64,000 bases of DNA from the NCBI RefSeq assembly GCF_001673405.1, contig NZ_LZLV01000067.1, positions 1 through 64,000 of the forward strand, in the 5' to 3' direction. Made by a program: the position numbers and the translations under genes. Below are positions 1-11,737 of this stretch, piece by piece (within the stretch, counting starts at the first letter, position 1; each line of letters begins with the position of its first letter). Under the pieces are notes generated by a model. The model saw nothing but the letters and a program-made list of their open reading frames with translations, was not told where the DNA came from and searched no databases. This DNA is from Mycobacterium sp. 1245111.1 (GTDB taxonomy: Bacteria; Actinomycetota; Actinomycetes; Mycobacteriales; Mycobacteriaceae).

Positions 1-1878
1 CCGGTACCGGTGGGAGCATTGCCCGACGGCGCACGCTGGGCTTTGGACCTCGTCGAGGTGCCCGCGCGGCTGCGCGGTGCGATGGTCGCCATGCTGTCGC
101 GCGTCGCGGTGGTCGGCGGGTTGACGGAGGCGATGAATCTTGTTGCCGCGCAGCCACAATTGCGCGCGGTCACCCGTGACGGCGACCTGGTCGGTGCCGG
201 CTGGATCCACGGTGGCTCCGACCGCAAACCCTCCACGCTGGAGATCACCTCCGAAATCGCCAAGGCGCGAGCCGCACTCGCCGCAGCCGAGCAGCAGAGC
301 AACGAACTGAGTGCGGCGTTGTCCGGGGCGATGAGCGAGCAGAGCAGCCGCCAGGATTCCGCCGAGCAGGCGTTGGCGGCGCTCAACGAGTCCGACGCCG
401 CCATCTCCGCGATCTACGAGCAGCTCGGGCGGCTGGGCCAGGACGCCCGCGCCGCCGACGAGGAGTGGCACCGCCTGACGCGCCAACGCGAGGAGCTGGA
501 AGCCGGGCGCGCCGACACCCTCGCCGAGCTCGGTGAGCTAGAGACGCGGTTGGGCAACGTCGAACAGCCCCAGAATGTGTCCAGCGAGCCGAGCCACGGC
601 GAAGTGCGGCAGCAGATCGCCGCGGCGGCCGAGGCGGCCCGCGGCGTCGAGGTGGAGGCCAGGCTGGCGGTACGCACCGCTGAGGAGCGCGCCAATGCCG
701 TTCGCGGGAAAGCGGATTCGCTGCGTCGCGCGGCTGCCGCGGAGCGCGAGGCACGGGTGCGCGCCCAGCAGGCCCGGGCCGCGCGTCGGCGGGCGGCCGA
801 GGTGGCGGCCGCGGTCGCCGATGCCGGCCGCCTGCTGGCGGCTCGGCTGGCTCTGGTGGTCGCCGCCGCATCGCAGAACCGCGATGTGCTGGCCGCCGAG
901 CGTCAGCAACGCTCCACCGCGATGGCGGCGGTCCGCGACGAGGTGAACACGTTGGGCACCCGGATCGGGGTTCTCACGGAATCGCTGCACCGCGACGAGG
1001 TCGCCAAAGCCCAAGCGGCGCTGCGCATCGAGCAACTCGAGCAGATGGTGCTCGAGCAATTCGGCATGGCGCCCGACGTGTTGGTCGCCGAGTACGGCCC
1101 GCAGGTTTCGCTGCCCCCGACCGAACTGGAGATGGCCGAGTACGAGCAGGCCCGCGAGCGCGGCGAGCAGGTCACGGCGCCGGCGCCGCTGCCGTTCGAC
1201 CGACCCACCCAAGAGCGTCGCGCCAAACGCGCCGAGCGCGAGCTGGCCGAGCTGGGCCGGGTGAACCCGTTGGCGCTCGAGGAGTTCGCGGCACTGGAGG
1301 AGCGGTTCAACTTCCTGTCGACGCAGCTCGAAGATGTCAAGGCCGCGCGTAAGGATCTGCTCGACGTAGTCGCCGATGTCGACGCCCGGATCCTTCAGGT
1401 GTTCACCGAGGCCTACGTCGACGTAGAGCGGGAATTCCAAGGGGTTTTCGCCTCGCTGTTCCCCGGCGGCGAGGGCCGGCTGCTGCTGACGAATCCCGAC
1501 GACATGCTCACCACTGGTATCGAGGTGGAGGCTCGCCCACCCGGCAAGAAGGTCAAGCGGCTGTCGCTGCTGTCCGGTGGCGAGAAATCACTGACCGCGG
1601 TGGCGATGTTGGTCGCTATTTTCCGGGCCCGCCCGTCGCCGTTCTACATCATGGACGAGGTCGAGGCGGCGCTCGACGACACCAATCTGCGCAGGCTGAT
1701 CGGTCTGTTCGAGTTGCTGCGGGCCAAGTCACAGCTGATCGTGATCACCCACCAGAAGCCGACCATGGAGGTCGCCGACTCGCTCTACGGCGTGACGATG
1801 CGCGACGACGGCATCACCACGGTGATCTCGCAACGAATGCGCGGTCAGCAGGTCAACGAGCTGGTCACGACTACTTAA
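1..1878 (+). CDS. smc: Chromosome segregation protein SMC, C-terminal part (5' end outside window)
   Basis: The open frame runs in from the left edge, so the N-terminal ATPase half and first coiled coil are missing. Visible in order are the end of the hinge, a long Ala/Glu/Arg-rich heptad coiled coil, and the C-terminal ATPase head. The head carries the ABC signature ([13 protein letters not shown], about 1560-1600) and the Walker B/D-loop region ([13 protein letters not shown], about 1642-1680). SMC dimerises and compacts and segregates chromosomes together with ScpA/ScpB. ftsY follows after 13 bases, the same order as in other mycobacteria. The apparent GTG at position 10 is an internal codon, not the real start. 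Confidence 0.97.
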   Translation, partial: PVPVGALPDGARWALDLVEVPARLRGAMVAMLSRVAVVGGLTEAMNLVAAQPQLRAVTRDGDLVGAGWIHGGSDRKPSTLEITSEIAKARAALAAAEQQSNELSAALSGAMSEQSSRQDSAEQALAALNESDAAISAIYEQLGRLGQDARAADEEWHRLTRQREELEAGRADTLAELGELETRLGNVEQPQNVSSEPSHGEVRQQIAAAAEAARGVEVEARLAVRTAEERANAVRGKADSLRRAAAAEREARVRAQQARAARRRAAEVAAAVADAGRLLAARLALVVAAASQNRDVLAAERQQRSTAMAAVRDEVNTLGTRIGVLTESLHRDEVAKAQAALRIEQLEQMVLEQFGMAPDVLVAEYGPQVSLPPTELEMAEYEQARERGEQVTAPAPLPFDRPTQERRAKRAERELAELGRVNPLALEEFAALEERFNFLSTQLEDVKAARKDLLDVVADVDARILQVFTEAYVDVEREFQGVFASLFPGGEGRLLLTNPDDMLTTGIEVEARPPGKKVKRLSLLSGGEKSLTAVAMLVAIFRARPSPFYIMDEVEAALDDTNLRRLIGLFELLRAKSQLIVITHQKPTMEVADSLYGVTMRDDGITTVISQRMRGQQVNELVTTT

Positions 1879-1891
1879 GCGAGGAAATACG

Positions 1892-3187
1892 TTGCCGCAC
1901 GCTGTGTGGATTGCAATCGCGGTCGTGGCCGCGCTCGTCGTCATCGCCGTCCTGGTCCTGGGGCTGGTCCGATACCGGCGACGGCAGATCAGCCTGTCGG
2001 GGCCTGAGCAGACCCCTACCCTCGACCGTTCCGGCGGGTACACCGCGTCCTCGGGAATCACGTTCAGCCGCACCGAAACGGCGGACCGGATCGACACCAC
2101 CGGGCTACCCGCCGTCGGTGACGACGCGACGATTCCGCGCGATGCCCCGCGGCGCACCGTCTCGGATATTCAACTGCCCGAACCCGATACGAGCACATCG
2201 CCGGTCGAGCAGGCACCACCGGTTGAACCCGCAACCCCCGCAGAGGCACCCGCCACCGAGGAGATCGTCCCGCCGGAAGGACGCCTGGAGCGGCTACGCG
2301 GCCGGCTGGCCAGGTCGCAGAATGCCTTGGGCCGCAGCCTCTTAGGGCTCATCGGTGGCGGAGACCTGGACGAGGATTCCTGGGAGCAGGTCGAGGACAC
2401 CCTGCTGATCGCCGACCTGGGTCCGACCGTGACGAGTTCGGTGGTGGCCGAACTGCGCAACCAGCTCGCCAGCAGGGACGTCCACACCGAGGCCGACGCG
2501 CGCGCGGTGTTGCGAGACGTGCTGATCGCCGAGCTGCAACCGGGTCTGGACCGTTCGGTGCGCGCACTTCCGCATGACGATCACCCCTCGGTGCTGCTGG
2601 TTGTCGGCGTCAACGGGACCGGAAAGACCACCACCGTCGGCAAACTCGCGCGGGTGCTGGTCGCCGACGGTCGACGCGTGGTGCTGGGCGCGGCCGACAC
2701 GTTCCGCGCGGCGGCGGCCGATCAGTTGCAGGCCTGGGCAGCTCGCGTAGGTGCCGATGTGGTGCGCGGTGCCGAGGGTGCCGACCCGGCTGCCGTCGCC
2801 TTCGACGCCGTCGACAAGGGGATCGAGGCGGGCGCCGATGTGGTGGTGATCGACACCGCTGGCCGGCTGCATACCAAGACCGGCCTGATGGACGAACTCG
2901 GCAAGGTCAAGCGCGTGGTCACCCGCCGCGCCGCCGTCGACGAGGTGCTGCTGGTGCTCGACGCGACCATCGGGCAGAACGGGCTGGCCCAGGCGCGCGT
3001 GTTCGCCGAGGTGGTCGACATCACCGGAGCGGTGCTCACGAAACTGGACGGCACCGCCAAGGGTGGCATCGTTTTTCGCGTTCAGCAGGAGCTCGGTGTC
3101 CCGGTCAAACTGGTCGGACTGGGTGAGGGACCCGACGACCTGGCCCCGTTCGAACCCGCGGCCTTCGTCGACGCGCTGCTGGGCTGA
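1892..3187 (+). CDS. ftsY: Signal recognition particle receptor FtsY
   Basis: FtsY is the membrane-linked GTPase that receives SRP-ribosome complexes and passes them to SecYEG. The 431-residue product starts with one hydrophobic helix (residues about 4-27) followed by Arg-rich residues. An acidic, Pro-rich linker comes next (to about 125), then the NG GTPase domain. The P-loop GVNGTGKTTTVGK lies near residues 238-250, with DTAGR and TKLDGTAKGG further on. The TTG start is supported by GAGGAAA seven to ten bases upstream and by the N-terminal helix typical of actinobacterial FtsY. Its partner ffh lies 5 kb downstream. Confidence 0.96.
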   Translation: MPHAVWIAIAVVAALVVIAVLVLGLVRYRRRQISLSGPEQTPTLDRSGGYTASSGITFSRTETADRIDTTGLPAVGDDATIPRDAPRRTVSDIQLPEPDTSTSPVEQAPPVEPATPAEAPATEEIVPPEGRLERLRGRLARSQNALGRSLLGLIGGGDLDEDSWEQVEDTLLIADLGPTVTSSVVAELRNQLASRDVHTEADARAVLRDVLIAELQPGLDRSVRALPHDDHPSVLLVVGVNGTGKTTTVGKLARVLVADGRRVVLGAADTFRAAAADQLQAWAARVGADVVRGAEGADPAAVAFDAVDKGIEAGADVVVIDTAGRLHTKTGLMDELGKVKRVVTRRAAVDEVLLVLDATIGQNGLAQARVFAEVVDITGAVLTKLDGTAKGGIVFRVQQELGVPVKLVGLGEGPDDLAPFEPAAFVDALLG

Positions 3188-3203
3188 CTGGCGGCGACCC
3201 GCT

Positions 3204-3220
3204 GCGGGCGGCTTGCCCGC
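3204..3220 (+). terminator. Small GC hairpin after ftsY
   Basis: GCGGGC-GGCTT-GCCCGC is a perfect 6-bp stem with a 5-base loop, 16 bases after the ftsY stop. It has no U-tract, so it is at best a weak mycobacterial-type terminator. It separates smc-ftsY from the GlnR box and the amt operon. Confidence 0.35.
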
Positions 3221-3256
3221 GATTGGCTAATCAGCGGCCCGGCCGGCCGCGCAGAT

Positions 3257-3272
3257 GTAACACCGACGAAAC
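3257..3272 (+). promoter_or_regulatory. GlnR-type binding box upstream of amt-glnB-glnD
   Basis: GTAAC-ACCGAC-GAAAC matches the actinobacterial GlnR box (GTnAC, 6 bases, GAAAC) exactly. A second GTAAC half-site lies at 3291-3295. The box is about 100 bases upstream of amt. In mycobacteria and Streptomyces, GlnR activates the ammonium transporter/PII operon during nitrogen limitation, so the position fits. Site identity is seen; binding is inferred. Confidence 0.7.
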
Positions 3273-3374
3273 CTGTCAGCGCCGCGTTTTGTAACAACCG
3301 CTTTGCAAGGTTCTCGTGCAGGCCACAGGCATTTGTCTGACGGGCCGTTCATGCCTGACCGGAGGTGAAAACGA

Positions 3375-5116
<1,742 letters not shown>

Positions 5117-5140
5117 TCGCCACATGAAAACGCCTACGGC

Positions 5141-7645
5141 GTGGTCGACCCGACCAGGATGGGAATGACGCAGCGCGAGCAAGACTCACCCGACCCGCCA
5201 GCAAAGGACGTTGTGGTGGGAAAAATATCCGGTGCGGCAACGGATCTCGCTGCCGCCCGGGAGAAGCTTCTCGCCCGCGGCCCGAATGAACTCGACTCGG
5301 CCGCCCTGCGCGAAGCGTGGGGCGAGCTGCATGAATTCTGGTTGACCACAAAGGCTTCCGAGATCGGAATCATGCCCGGCAGCGGCTTCGCGATCGTCGC
5401 GACGGGTTCGCTGGGGCGTCGCGAACTGGTGCCTTACTCCGACTTGGACTTATTGCTCCTGCATGACGGAATGAACACCGACGCCGTCCGGGACGTCGCC
5501 GATTCGCTCTGGTACCCGTTGTGGGACGCCAACATTCGCCTCGACCACAGTGTGCGGACCGTCGCGCAGACGCTGAAGGTCGCCGGCGCCGACGTCTCCG
5601 CCTGCCTGGCGATGCTCGACACCCGGCACATCGCCGGCGACGAAGAGCTGTCCGGCCGCCTCATCGAGGGCATCCGCCGGCAGTGGCGCTCGGGAATCCA
5701 GTCCATCTTCGGCGAAGTCGTCGACGAAACCCACGCCCGGTGGCGACGTTTCGGGGAGATCGCCCACCGCGCCGAGCCCGATCTCAAAGCCGGCCGCGGC
5801 GGCCTGCGCGACATTCAGCTGCTCGACGCGCTGGCAATCGCCCACTTGACCGACCGCCTGGCCGTCGGGGAAACGGATGACCCGCTTGGATCGCTGACCG
5901 GCGCCCACCTGACCCTGCTCAACGTCCGCACCGAACTGCACCGCGTATCCGGTCGCGGCCACGACCAGGTGCTGGCCCAGTTCGCCGACGAGATCAGCGC
6001 AGCGCTGCACGTCGGCGACCGCTTCGACCTGTCGCGGCTGTTGTCCGACGTCGGACGCACGATCAGCTACCGCGTCGACGCGGGGCTGCGCACCGCCTCC
6101 AATGCGTTACCACGGCGCGGGATGTCGGCGATCCGCCGGCGTCCGCGCCGACCCCTGGACGAGGGTGTGGTGGAGTACGCCGGCGAGATCGTGCTCGCCC
6201 GCGATGCCCGACCGCAAAGCGATCCCGCGCTGCTGCTGCGGGTTGCCGCGGCGTCGGCCGTCACGGGTTTGCCGATCGCGGTGTCCACGCTGACCCGGCT
6301 GGCCGATACGGCGCCAGAGCTGCCGAACCCATGGCCACGCGACGCGTTGGACAACCTGCTGATGATGTTGACCGCGGGCCCGGACACCATCGCGGTAATC
6401 GAGACGCTGGACCGCACCGGATTGTGGGGCCGGCTCTTCCCGGAGTGGGGGGCGGTCCGGGACCTTCCGCCGCGCGACGTGGTGCACATCTGGACCGTCG
6501 ACCGCCATCTCGCCGAAACTGTCTCGCGGGCAAGGATTTTCACCACCAGGGTGGCTCGGTCGGACTTGCTGATCCTGGCCGCCCTATTGCACGATATCGG
6601 CAAAGGTCGCGACGCCGACCACTGCGTGCTGGGCGCACAGCTGGCCACCCAGATCGGTACCCGGCTCGGGATGTGGCCGTCGGACGTGGAGTTGCTGTCC
6701 AAGCTGGTGTTCCACCACCTGCTGTTGGCCAAGGTCGCCATCCGTCAGGACCTCAACGATCCGCAGACCATCGCCACGGTCTGCGAAGCGCTGGACGGCG
6801 ATCCGGTGCTGCTGGACGTGTTGCATGCGCTGACCGAGGCCGACTCGCTTGCTACCGGGCCGGGGGTGTGGAGCGACTGGAAGGCCTCCCTGATCGGTGA
6901 TCTGGTGCGGCGCAGCCGGATGGCGATGAACGGCGAGGCGTTGCCACAGGCCGATCCGCTCGACCCCGAATACCTGGCGTTGGCCGCCGACCGCAAGGTT
7001 CATGTCGAGCTGCGGCCGGGCGCCGATCGGCGTTTGCATCACGCGGTCGTGATCGCCCCGGACCAACGCGGGCTCTTGTCCAAGGCCGCCGGCGTGTTGA
7101 CGCTGAACTCGCTGCGGGTGCACTCCGCGTCGATCAACGTGAAGGACGGCGTCGCGATCAGCGAATTCGTGGTGTCACCGCACTTCGGCAGCCCGCCCGC
7201 CTCGGGCCTGGTGCGCCAGCAGCTGATCCGGGCGCTGGGTGGGCAGACCGACGTGTTGGGCACTCTGGAACAGCGGTCGGCCGAAACCAAGCCGAAGCCG
7301 GTGGGTGATGCGCCGACCGCGGTCCCGGTGCATCAACCGGCGGCGCCACCGCGAATCCTGTGGTTCGAGGGCGCGCCGGGCCGGCTGATCATCGAGATCC
7401 GGGCCAACGACCGGCCGGGTCTGCTCGCGTTGCTCACCGGAGCGCTGGAGCGTGCCCAGGTCGACATCGATTGGGCCAAGGTCAGCACCCGCGGGTCGAT
7501 GGTGGACGACGTGTTCTGCATCGCGCTGCCGGAGCGCAGCGCCGCATCGAGGGCGACCGGCGAGCCCGGCTCGAGCACCCGGGCGGCCATCGAACATCAC
7601 CTGCTGGCGGTATTGGGCGAGTCGCCGGCCGCCGCCGCCGTCTAG
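5141..7645 (+). CDS. glnD: PII nucleotidyltransferase/deadenylylase GlnD
   Basis: An 834-residue bifunctional enzyme that modifies and demodifies PII according to glutamine. The nucleotidyltransferase core ([19 protein letters not shown]) is near residues 88-108. An HD phosphohydrolase motif ([13 protein letters not shown]) is near 482-495. Two C-terminal ACT domains begin near residues 635 and 750 ([13 protein letters not shown] and [13 protein letters not shown]) and would bind glutamine. The GTG at 5141 is chosen; in-frame ATGs at 5159 and 5165 are alternatives. The stop codon overlaps that of the convergent hydrolase gene in a shared CTAG. Confidence 0.95.
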   Translation: MVDPTRMGMTQREQDSPDPPAKDVVVGKISGAATDLAAAREKLLARGPNELDSAALREAWGELHEFWLTTKASEIGIMPGSGFAIVATGSLGRRELVPYSDLDLLLLHDGMNTDAVRDVADSLWYPLWDANIRLDHSVRTVAQTLKVAGADVSACLAMLDTRHIAGDEELSGRLIEGIRRQWRSGIQSIFGEVVDETHARWRRFGEIAHRAEPDLKAGRGGLRDIQLLDALAIAHLTDRLAVGETDDPLGSLTGAHLTLLNVRTELHRVSGRGHDQVLAQFADEISAALHVGDRFDLSRLLSDVGRTISYRVDAGLRTASNALPRRGMSAIRRRPRRPLDEGVVEYAGEIVLARDARPQSDPALLLRVAAASAVTGLPIAVSTLTRLADTAPELPNPWPRDALDNLLMMLTAGPDTIAVIETLDRTGLWGRLFPEWGAVRDLPPRDVVHIWTVDRHLAETVSRARIFTTRVARSDLLILAALLHDIGKGRDADHCVLGAQLATQIGTRLGMWPSDVELLSKLVFHHLLLAKVAIRQDLNDPQTIATVCEALDGDPVLLDVLHALTEADSLATGPGVWSDWKASLIGDLVRRSRMAMNGEALPQADPLDPEYLALAADRKVHVELRPGADRRLHHAVVIAPDQRGLLSKAAGVLTLNSLRVHSASINVKDGVAISEFVVSPHFGSPPASGLVRQQLIRALGGQTDVLGTLEQRSAETKPKPVGDAPTAVPVHQPAAPPRILWFEGAPGRLIIEIRANDRPGLLALLTGALERAQVDIDWAKVSTRGSMVDDVFCIALPERSAASRATGEPGSSTRAAIEHHLLAVLGESPAAAAV

Positions 7646-8421
7646 TTCGGCTGCTGCAGCCACCGGTCGATGCGTTCGGCGACGCCGACCCAGCCGGGCT
7701 CCTGCATCATGTTGTGCCCCATGTCGGAAAAGAACTCTGCCTCGGTTCGGTAGGCCCGCGCCGTAGCGCGCACCTCCGCGTTGGTGACCATGCCGTCGTC
7801 CGCGGCGCCCAGAACCAACATCGGCGTGTTGACCCGCGTCGTCTTCACCCGTCGGGTCAGCGGATCGATGAGCGAGGCGCGCACCGCCTCGGATTGCACA
7901 CTCGCAGAGGCTGATTCGACGATGTCGTCGGGCGTCTGGGCACTGAAGAGGTGCTCGCGAACCAGCGGCGCGGTGCCGATGAAACCGGTCAGGTTGCCGA
8001 CCGGCAGCGAGCGCATCGAAATCCACGGGTGGCGGGTCCAGATCCGGGTCGCCAACCCCAGCACACCCGTCGGTGGCACCGATGCCACCAGCACCGCCGC
8101 CGGAGCGTCGCGATCCTCCAGGTAACGCTGCACGACGAAGCCGCCGAGCGAATGCGCGATGAGTATCGGGTGGGCGCCGAGACTGTCGGCGGTGACTTGG
8201 ACGTCGTGGACGTAGTCGGCGATCGAGCAGGCGTGAAAGCGTTTGCCGGCCGGGCTGCCGCCGTGCCCGCGCAGGCTCACCGCCACCGCGCGGTAGCCGG
8301 CGTCGGCGAAGAAGTCGACGAAGTTGCTCCAGCACGAAGCCGAATGCCAGCCACCGTGCACAAACAGCAGTGGTATCGGATGCGCGTCGTCGCAGTATCC
8401 CTTGTCGATCACCTCGAGCAT
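7642..8421 (-). CDS. Alpha/beta hydrolase
   Basis: A 259-residue serine hydrolase of the alpha/beta fold. The oxyanion strand-turn reads [14 protein letters not shown], the nucleophile elbow is AHSLGG, an Asp candidate is in LGAADDGMV, and the His is in DMGHNMMQE, giving a full triad. The substrate is unknown. The start is set at the ATG giving MLEVIDKG; upstream in-frame sequence runs into ffh on the other strand and the palindromic repeats, so a longer frame is not real. It replaces the unrelated Rv2917 found at this place in M. tuberculosis. It has no signal peptide, so it is probably cytosolic. Confidence 0.88.
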   Translation of the reverse strand: MLEVIDKGYCDDAHPIPLLFVHGGWHSASCWSNFVDFFADAGYRAVAVSLRGHGGSPAGKRFHACSIADYVHDVQVTADSLGAHPILIAHSLGGFVVQRYLEDRDAPAAVLVASVPPTGVLGLATRIWTRHPWISMRSLPVGNLTGFIGTAPLVREHLFSAQTPDDIVESASASVQSEAVRASLIDPLTRRVKTTRVNTPMLVLGAADDGMVTNAEVRATARAYRTEAEFFSDMGHNMMQEPGWVGVAERIDRWLQQPN

Positions 8422-8446
8422 GCGCTGATCATCTGCCAAACTCCGC

Positions 8447-8504
8447 GCGAGTGTGCGGCTGGCCGCACATTTAGCGTCGAGCGTGCGGCTGGCCGCACAC
8501 TCGC
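8447..8504. repeat. Nested palindromic repeat upstream of ffh
   Basis: Two copies of the 16-base near-palindrome GTGCGGCTGGCCGCAC lie at 8453-8468 and 8483-8498, a 30-base period. They are enclosed by perfect 13-base inverted arms (8447-8459 and 8492-8504). A diverged copy occurs inside the dxr coding region at 55861-55888. It is a small dispersed palindromic element; function unknown. It lies between divergently transcribed genes. Confidence 0.75.
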
Positions 8505-8541
8505 GCTGCTCTCCTCTCCGGCGACAGCCGGCGCCCCCCGC

Positions 8542-8547
8542 TAGGCT
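8542..8547 (+). promoter_or_regulatory. -10 element of a probable leaderless ffh transcript
   Basis: TAGGCT fits the mycobacterial TANNNT -10 motif and ends 7 bases before the GTG start of ffh. No Shine-Dalgarno sequence precedes that GTG. This spacing is typical of leaderless mycobacterial mRNAs, where transcription begins at the start codon. Confidence 0.5.
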
Positions 8548-8554
8548 GGGCCTC

Positions 8555-10111
8555 GTGTTTGAATCGCTGTCCGATCGGCTCACCGGGGCCCTGCAAGGAC
8601 TCCGCGGCAAGGGCCGGCTGACCGACGCCGACATCGACGCCACCACCCGCGAGATCCGGCTGGCGCTGCTCGAAGCCGACGTTTCGCTGCCCGTCGTCCG
8701 AGCCTTCGTCAGCCGCATCAAAGACCGCGCCAAGGGCGCCGAGGTGTCCGGCGCCCTCAACCCGGCCCAACAGGTCGTCAAGATCGTCAACGAGGAACTG
8801 ATCGCGATCCTCGGCGGCCAGACCCGCCAGCTGACGTTCGCCAAGACGCCGCCGACCGTGGTGATGCTGGCCGGCCTGCAGGGTTCCGGTAAGACCACGC
8901 TGGCGGGCAAGCTGGCGCTCTGGCTGCGCAACCAGGGTCACACGCCGCTGCTGGTCGCCTGCGACTTGCAACGGCCGGGCGCGGTCAACCAGCTGCAGAT
9001 CGTGGGGGAGCGGGCCGGTGTCGCGGTATTCGCGCCGCACCCAGGCACCTCGGCCGACACCGATCAAGCCGCCGGACCCGGCGATCCGGTCGCCGTCGCC
9101 GCGGCCGGTCTTGCCGAGGCGCGGGCCAAGCACTTCGACGTGGTGATCGTCGACACCGCCGGACGGCTGGGTATCGACGAGGAGATGATGGCTCAGGCCG
9201 GCGCGATCCGCGCCGCAGTCGATCCCGACGAAGTGATTTTCGTGCTCGACGCGATGGTCGGTCAGGACGCGGTAGCCACCGCGCAGGCATTCGGTGAGGG
9301 CGTCGGCTTCACCGGTGTGGTGCTGACCAAGCTGGACGGCGACGCGCGCGGTGGCGCCGCGCTGTCGGTCCGCGAAATCGCCGGTGTGCCAATTCTTTTC
9401 GCGTCGGCTGGTGAGAAGCTGGAGGACTTCGACGTCTTCCACCCCGACCGGATGGCCAGCCGCATTCTGGGCATGGGCGACGTGCTGAGCCTGATCGAGC
9501 AGGCCGAGCAGGTCTTCGACGCGCAGCAGGCCGAGGCCGCCGCGGTCAAGATCGGGTCCGGCGAACTCACGCTGGAGGACTTCCTCGAACAGATGCTGGC
9601 GATCCGCAAGATGGGCCCGATCGGCAACCTGCTGGGCATGCTGCCCGGTGCGGGCCAGATGAAGGAGGCCCTGGCCGCCGTCGACGACCGGCAGCTCGAC
9701 CGGCTGCAGGCGATCATTCGCGGCATGACGCCCCAGGAGCGGGCCGACCCGAAGATCATCAACGCCTCCCGCCGGCTGCGCATCGCCAACGGATCGGGTG
9801 TGACAGTGTCCGAGGTCAACCAACTCGTCGACCGTTTCTTCGAGGCCCGCAAGATGATGTCCTCGATGGTGAGCGGCATGGGCATACCGGGGCTGGGGCG
9901 CAAGTCGTCAACCCGGAAGAACGCAAAAGGCAAGGGCAAGAAGGGCAAGAAGCAGCGCGGGCCGACGCCGCCCAAGGCCCGGGGTCCGCTCGGCGCCGGC
10001 ATGCCGGCCGGGTTCCCCGACCTGTCCAACATGCCGCAGGGTCTGGACGAATTGCCGCCCGGCTTGGCCGATTTCGACTTGTCCAAGCTGAAATTCCCGG
10101 GCAACAACTAG
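8555..10111 (+). CDS. ffh: Signal recognition particle protein Ffh (SRP54)
   Basis: A 518-residue SRP GTPase that binds 4.5S RNA and signal sequences and docks on FtsY. The N domain starts VFESLSDRLTGALQGL. The P-loop GLQGSGKTTLAGKLA lies near residues 108-122, followed by DTAGRLGID and TKLDGDARGG. A Met-rich M domain follows (EQMLAIRKMGPIGNLLGMLPG). The tail is Lys/Gly-rich and ends PGNN. The GTG at 8555 is chosen because family homology begins there and a -10 motif sits just upstream; the frame is open further 5' but runs through the palindromic repeat. The stop overlaps the next start in TAGTG. Confidence 0.96.
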   Translation: MFESLSDRLTGALQGLRGKGRLTDADIDATTREIRLALLEADVSLPVVRAFVSRIKDRAKGAEVSGALNPAQQVVKIVNEELIAILGGQTRQLTFAKTPPTVVMLAGLQGSGKTTLAGKLALWLRNQGHTPLLVACDLQRPGAVNQLQIVGERAGVAVFAPHPGTSADTDQAAGPGDPVAVAAAGLAEARAKHFDVVIVDTAGRLGIDEEMMAQAGAIRAAVDPDEVIFVLDAMVGQDAVATAQAFGEGVGFTGVVLTKLDGDARGGAALSVREIAGVPILFASAGEKLEDFDVFHPDRMASRILGMGDVLSLIEQAEQVFDAQQAEAAAVKIGSGELTLEDFLEQMLAIRKMGPIGNLLGMLPGAGQMKEALAAVDDRQLDRLQAIIRGMTPQERADPKIINASRRLRIANGSGVTVSEVNQLVDRFFEARKMMSSMVSGMGIPGLGRKSSTRKNAKGKGKKGKKQRGPTPPKARGPLGAGMPAGFPDLSNMPQGLDELPPGLADFDLSKLKFPGNN

Positions 10112-11178
10112 TGCCGCAGCACGTTCGAGGGATCGGGCTTCCCGACGAAGAACCCATCGAACTGTGGATCGCCGAAGGCCGGATCAGCCGCGAACCGATC
10201 AGCGGCGCCGACACGATTTTCGACGGCGGCTGGATTCTGCCGGGCCTGGTCGACGCGCACTGTCATGTCGGGCTGGGACCGGGCGGCGCCGTCGAACTCG
10301 GCGAGGCGATAACGCAAGCCGAAGCCGAACGCGACGCCGGCGCCCTACTGTTGCGCGATTGCGGTTCGCCGATCGACACCCGCAGCCTCGACGACCGCGA
10401 CGACCTACCCCGCATCATTCGGGCCGGCCGTCATCTGGCCCGCCCCAAGCGGTACATCCCGGGCCTGCCGATCGACATCGAAGACGAATCCCAGCTTCCC
10501 GATGCGGTGGCCTTGCAGGCCGCACGTGGTGACGGCTGGGTCAAGCTGGTCGGCGACTGGATCGACCGTGGCATAGGCGATTTGGCGCCGCTGTGGTCTG
10601 ACGAGGTGATCAAGGCTGCGATCGATGCCGCCCACGCCCACGGCGCGCGAGTGACCGCACACGTCTTCGGCGAGGACGCGCTGCCAGGTCTGATCAAGGG
10701 CGGGATCGACTGCATCGAACACGGCACCGGTCTCACCGACGACACCATCGAGTTGATGGTCGAACACGGAACGGCGTTGGTGCCCACCCTGATCAACGTC
10801 GAAAACTTTCCCGGCATCGCCGACGCCGCGGGAAAGTACCCGACCTATGCCGCGCACATGCGCGACCTGTACGCCAACGCCTACCCGCGACTGGCTGCGG
10901 CCCACGAGGCCGGCATACCTATTTACGCTGGCACCGACGCGGGCGGCATGATCGCCCACGGACGCATCGGCGACGAGGTCGAGGCGCTGACCCGCATTGG
11001 AATGAGTCCCACCGAGGCGCTCGGTGCGGCGTGCTGGGACGCCCGCGGCTGGCTCGACCGCCCAGGATTGGACGACGGCGCTTCGGCAGACCTGTTGTGC
11101 TACTACGATGATCCGCGCTACGGCCCCGAGGTGCTGCACCGCGCCGATGTGGTCATCCTGCGGGGGCAGCTGTACTGA
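10111..11178 (+). CDS. Amidohydrolase family protein (Rv2915c type)
   Basis: A 355-residue metal-dependent hydrolase of the amidohydrolase superfamily. Metal-site motifs are visible: HCH in VDAHCHVGLG (near residue 50), HVFGEDALPG, IEHGTGL, and the Asp in AGTDAGG. These fit the imidazolonepropionase/prolidase-like branch. The substrate is unknown. It is translationally coupled to ffh by a one-base overlap, as in M. tuberculosis, although no functional link to protein targeting is known. The GTG start is set by that overlap. Confidence 0.88.
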   Translation: MPQHVRGIGLPDEEPIELWIAEGRISREPISGADTIFDGGWILPGLVDAHCHVGLGPGGAVELGEAITQAEAERDAGALLLRDCGSPIDTRSLDDRDDLPRIIRAGRHLARPKRYIPGLPIDIEDESQLPDAVALQAARGDGWVKLVGDWIDRGIGDLAPLWSDEVIKAAIDAAHAHGARVTAHVFGEDALPGLIKGGIDCIEHGTGLTDDTIELMVEHGTALVPTLINVENFPGIADAAGKYPTYAAHMRDLYANAYPRLAAAHEAGIPIYAGTDAGGMIAHGRIGDEVEALTRIGMSPTEALGAACWDARGWLDRPGLDDGASADLLCYYDDPRYGPEVLHRADVVILRGQLY

Positions 11179-11191
11179 AGGGTCCGACCGG

Positions 11192-11614
11192 TCAGCCCTC
11201 GATGGAGGTGGGGTCGAGGCGATCGGTCGGAACCCCGTTGATATACGTAGCCACACCGTTGCCCATGGAAAAGTCTGGCGGGCCCACCGTCATGAGGTTG
11301 AAGAAAACATCTTCTCGCCGGACCTGCAGCTTCTCCTGCAACTGATCGACGACCGCCTGGTAGAACGCGGCTTTCTGTTCCGGACTCGCGACGTCGAGGA
11401 AGATCAGCTGAATAAAGATGCAATTCTCGGATCGGTAGAGACCGAGATAGTCGCGGTCGAAAAAGAAGTTCTCCGCCTTGTGCTCGGTGATGGTCTGAAA
11501 TCGATCCTCAGGCACTCCAAGACATTCGATCATCTTGTCGTACACCACGTCTGCAATGGTGTGGCGATACTCCACCGACTTGCCTTCGATGAGGTCGATC
11601 CGAGCGAGCGGCAT
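11192..11614 (-). CDS. Tautomerase family protein
   Basis: A 140-residue protein of the tautomerase superfamily, in the longer single-chain form rather than the 60-residue 4-oxalocrotonate type. It starts MPLARIDLIEGKS, so after Met removal the catalytic Pro is N-terminal. Further family features are GVPEDRFQTITEH, FIQLIFLD and REDVFFNLM...FSMGNG. The start has GGAGGGAAC seven bases upstream, and only this start exposes the Pro. It is divergent from the Nudix gene and belongs to the insertion that replaces pknI. Substrate unknown; small keto-enol or unsaturated acids are usual for the family. Confidence 0.85.
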   Translation of the reverse strand: MPLARIDLIEGKSVEYRHTIADVVYDKMIECLGVPEDRFQTITEHKAENFFFDRDYLGLYRSENCIFIQLIFLDVASPEQKAAFYQAVVDQLQEKLQVRREDVFFNLMTVGPPDFSMGNGVATYINGVPTDRLDPTSIEG

Positions 11615-11737
11615 ACGGCTGTTCCCTCCAGAGCTGATGAGGATGGGTGGTTCCTGAGGTGAAATCATAGTGATGAATGACGTGTGCGGGGGGTGCCCGG
11701 GCGTCTGCGCACCGAGGTCTCTGTTAGAAACGGGACT

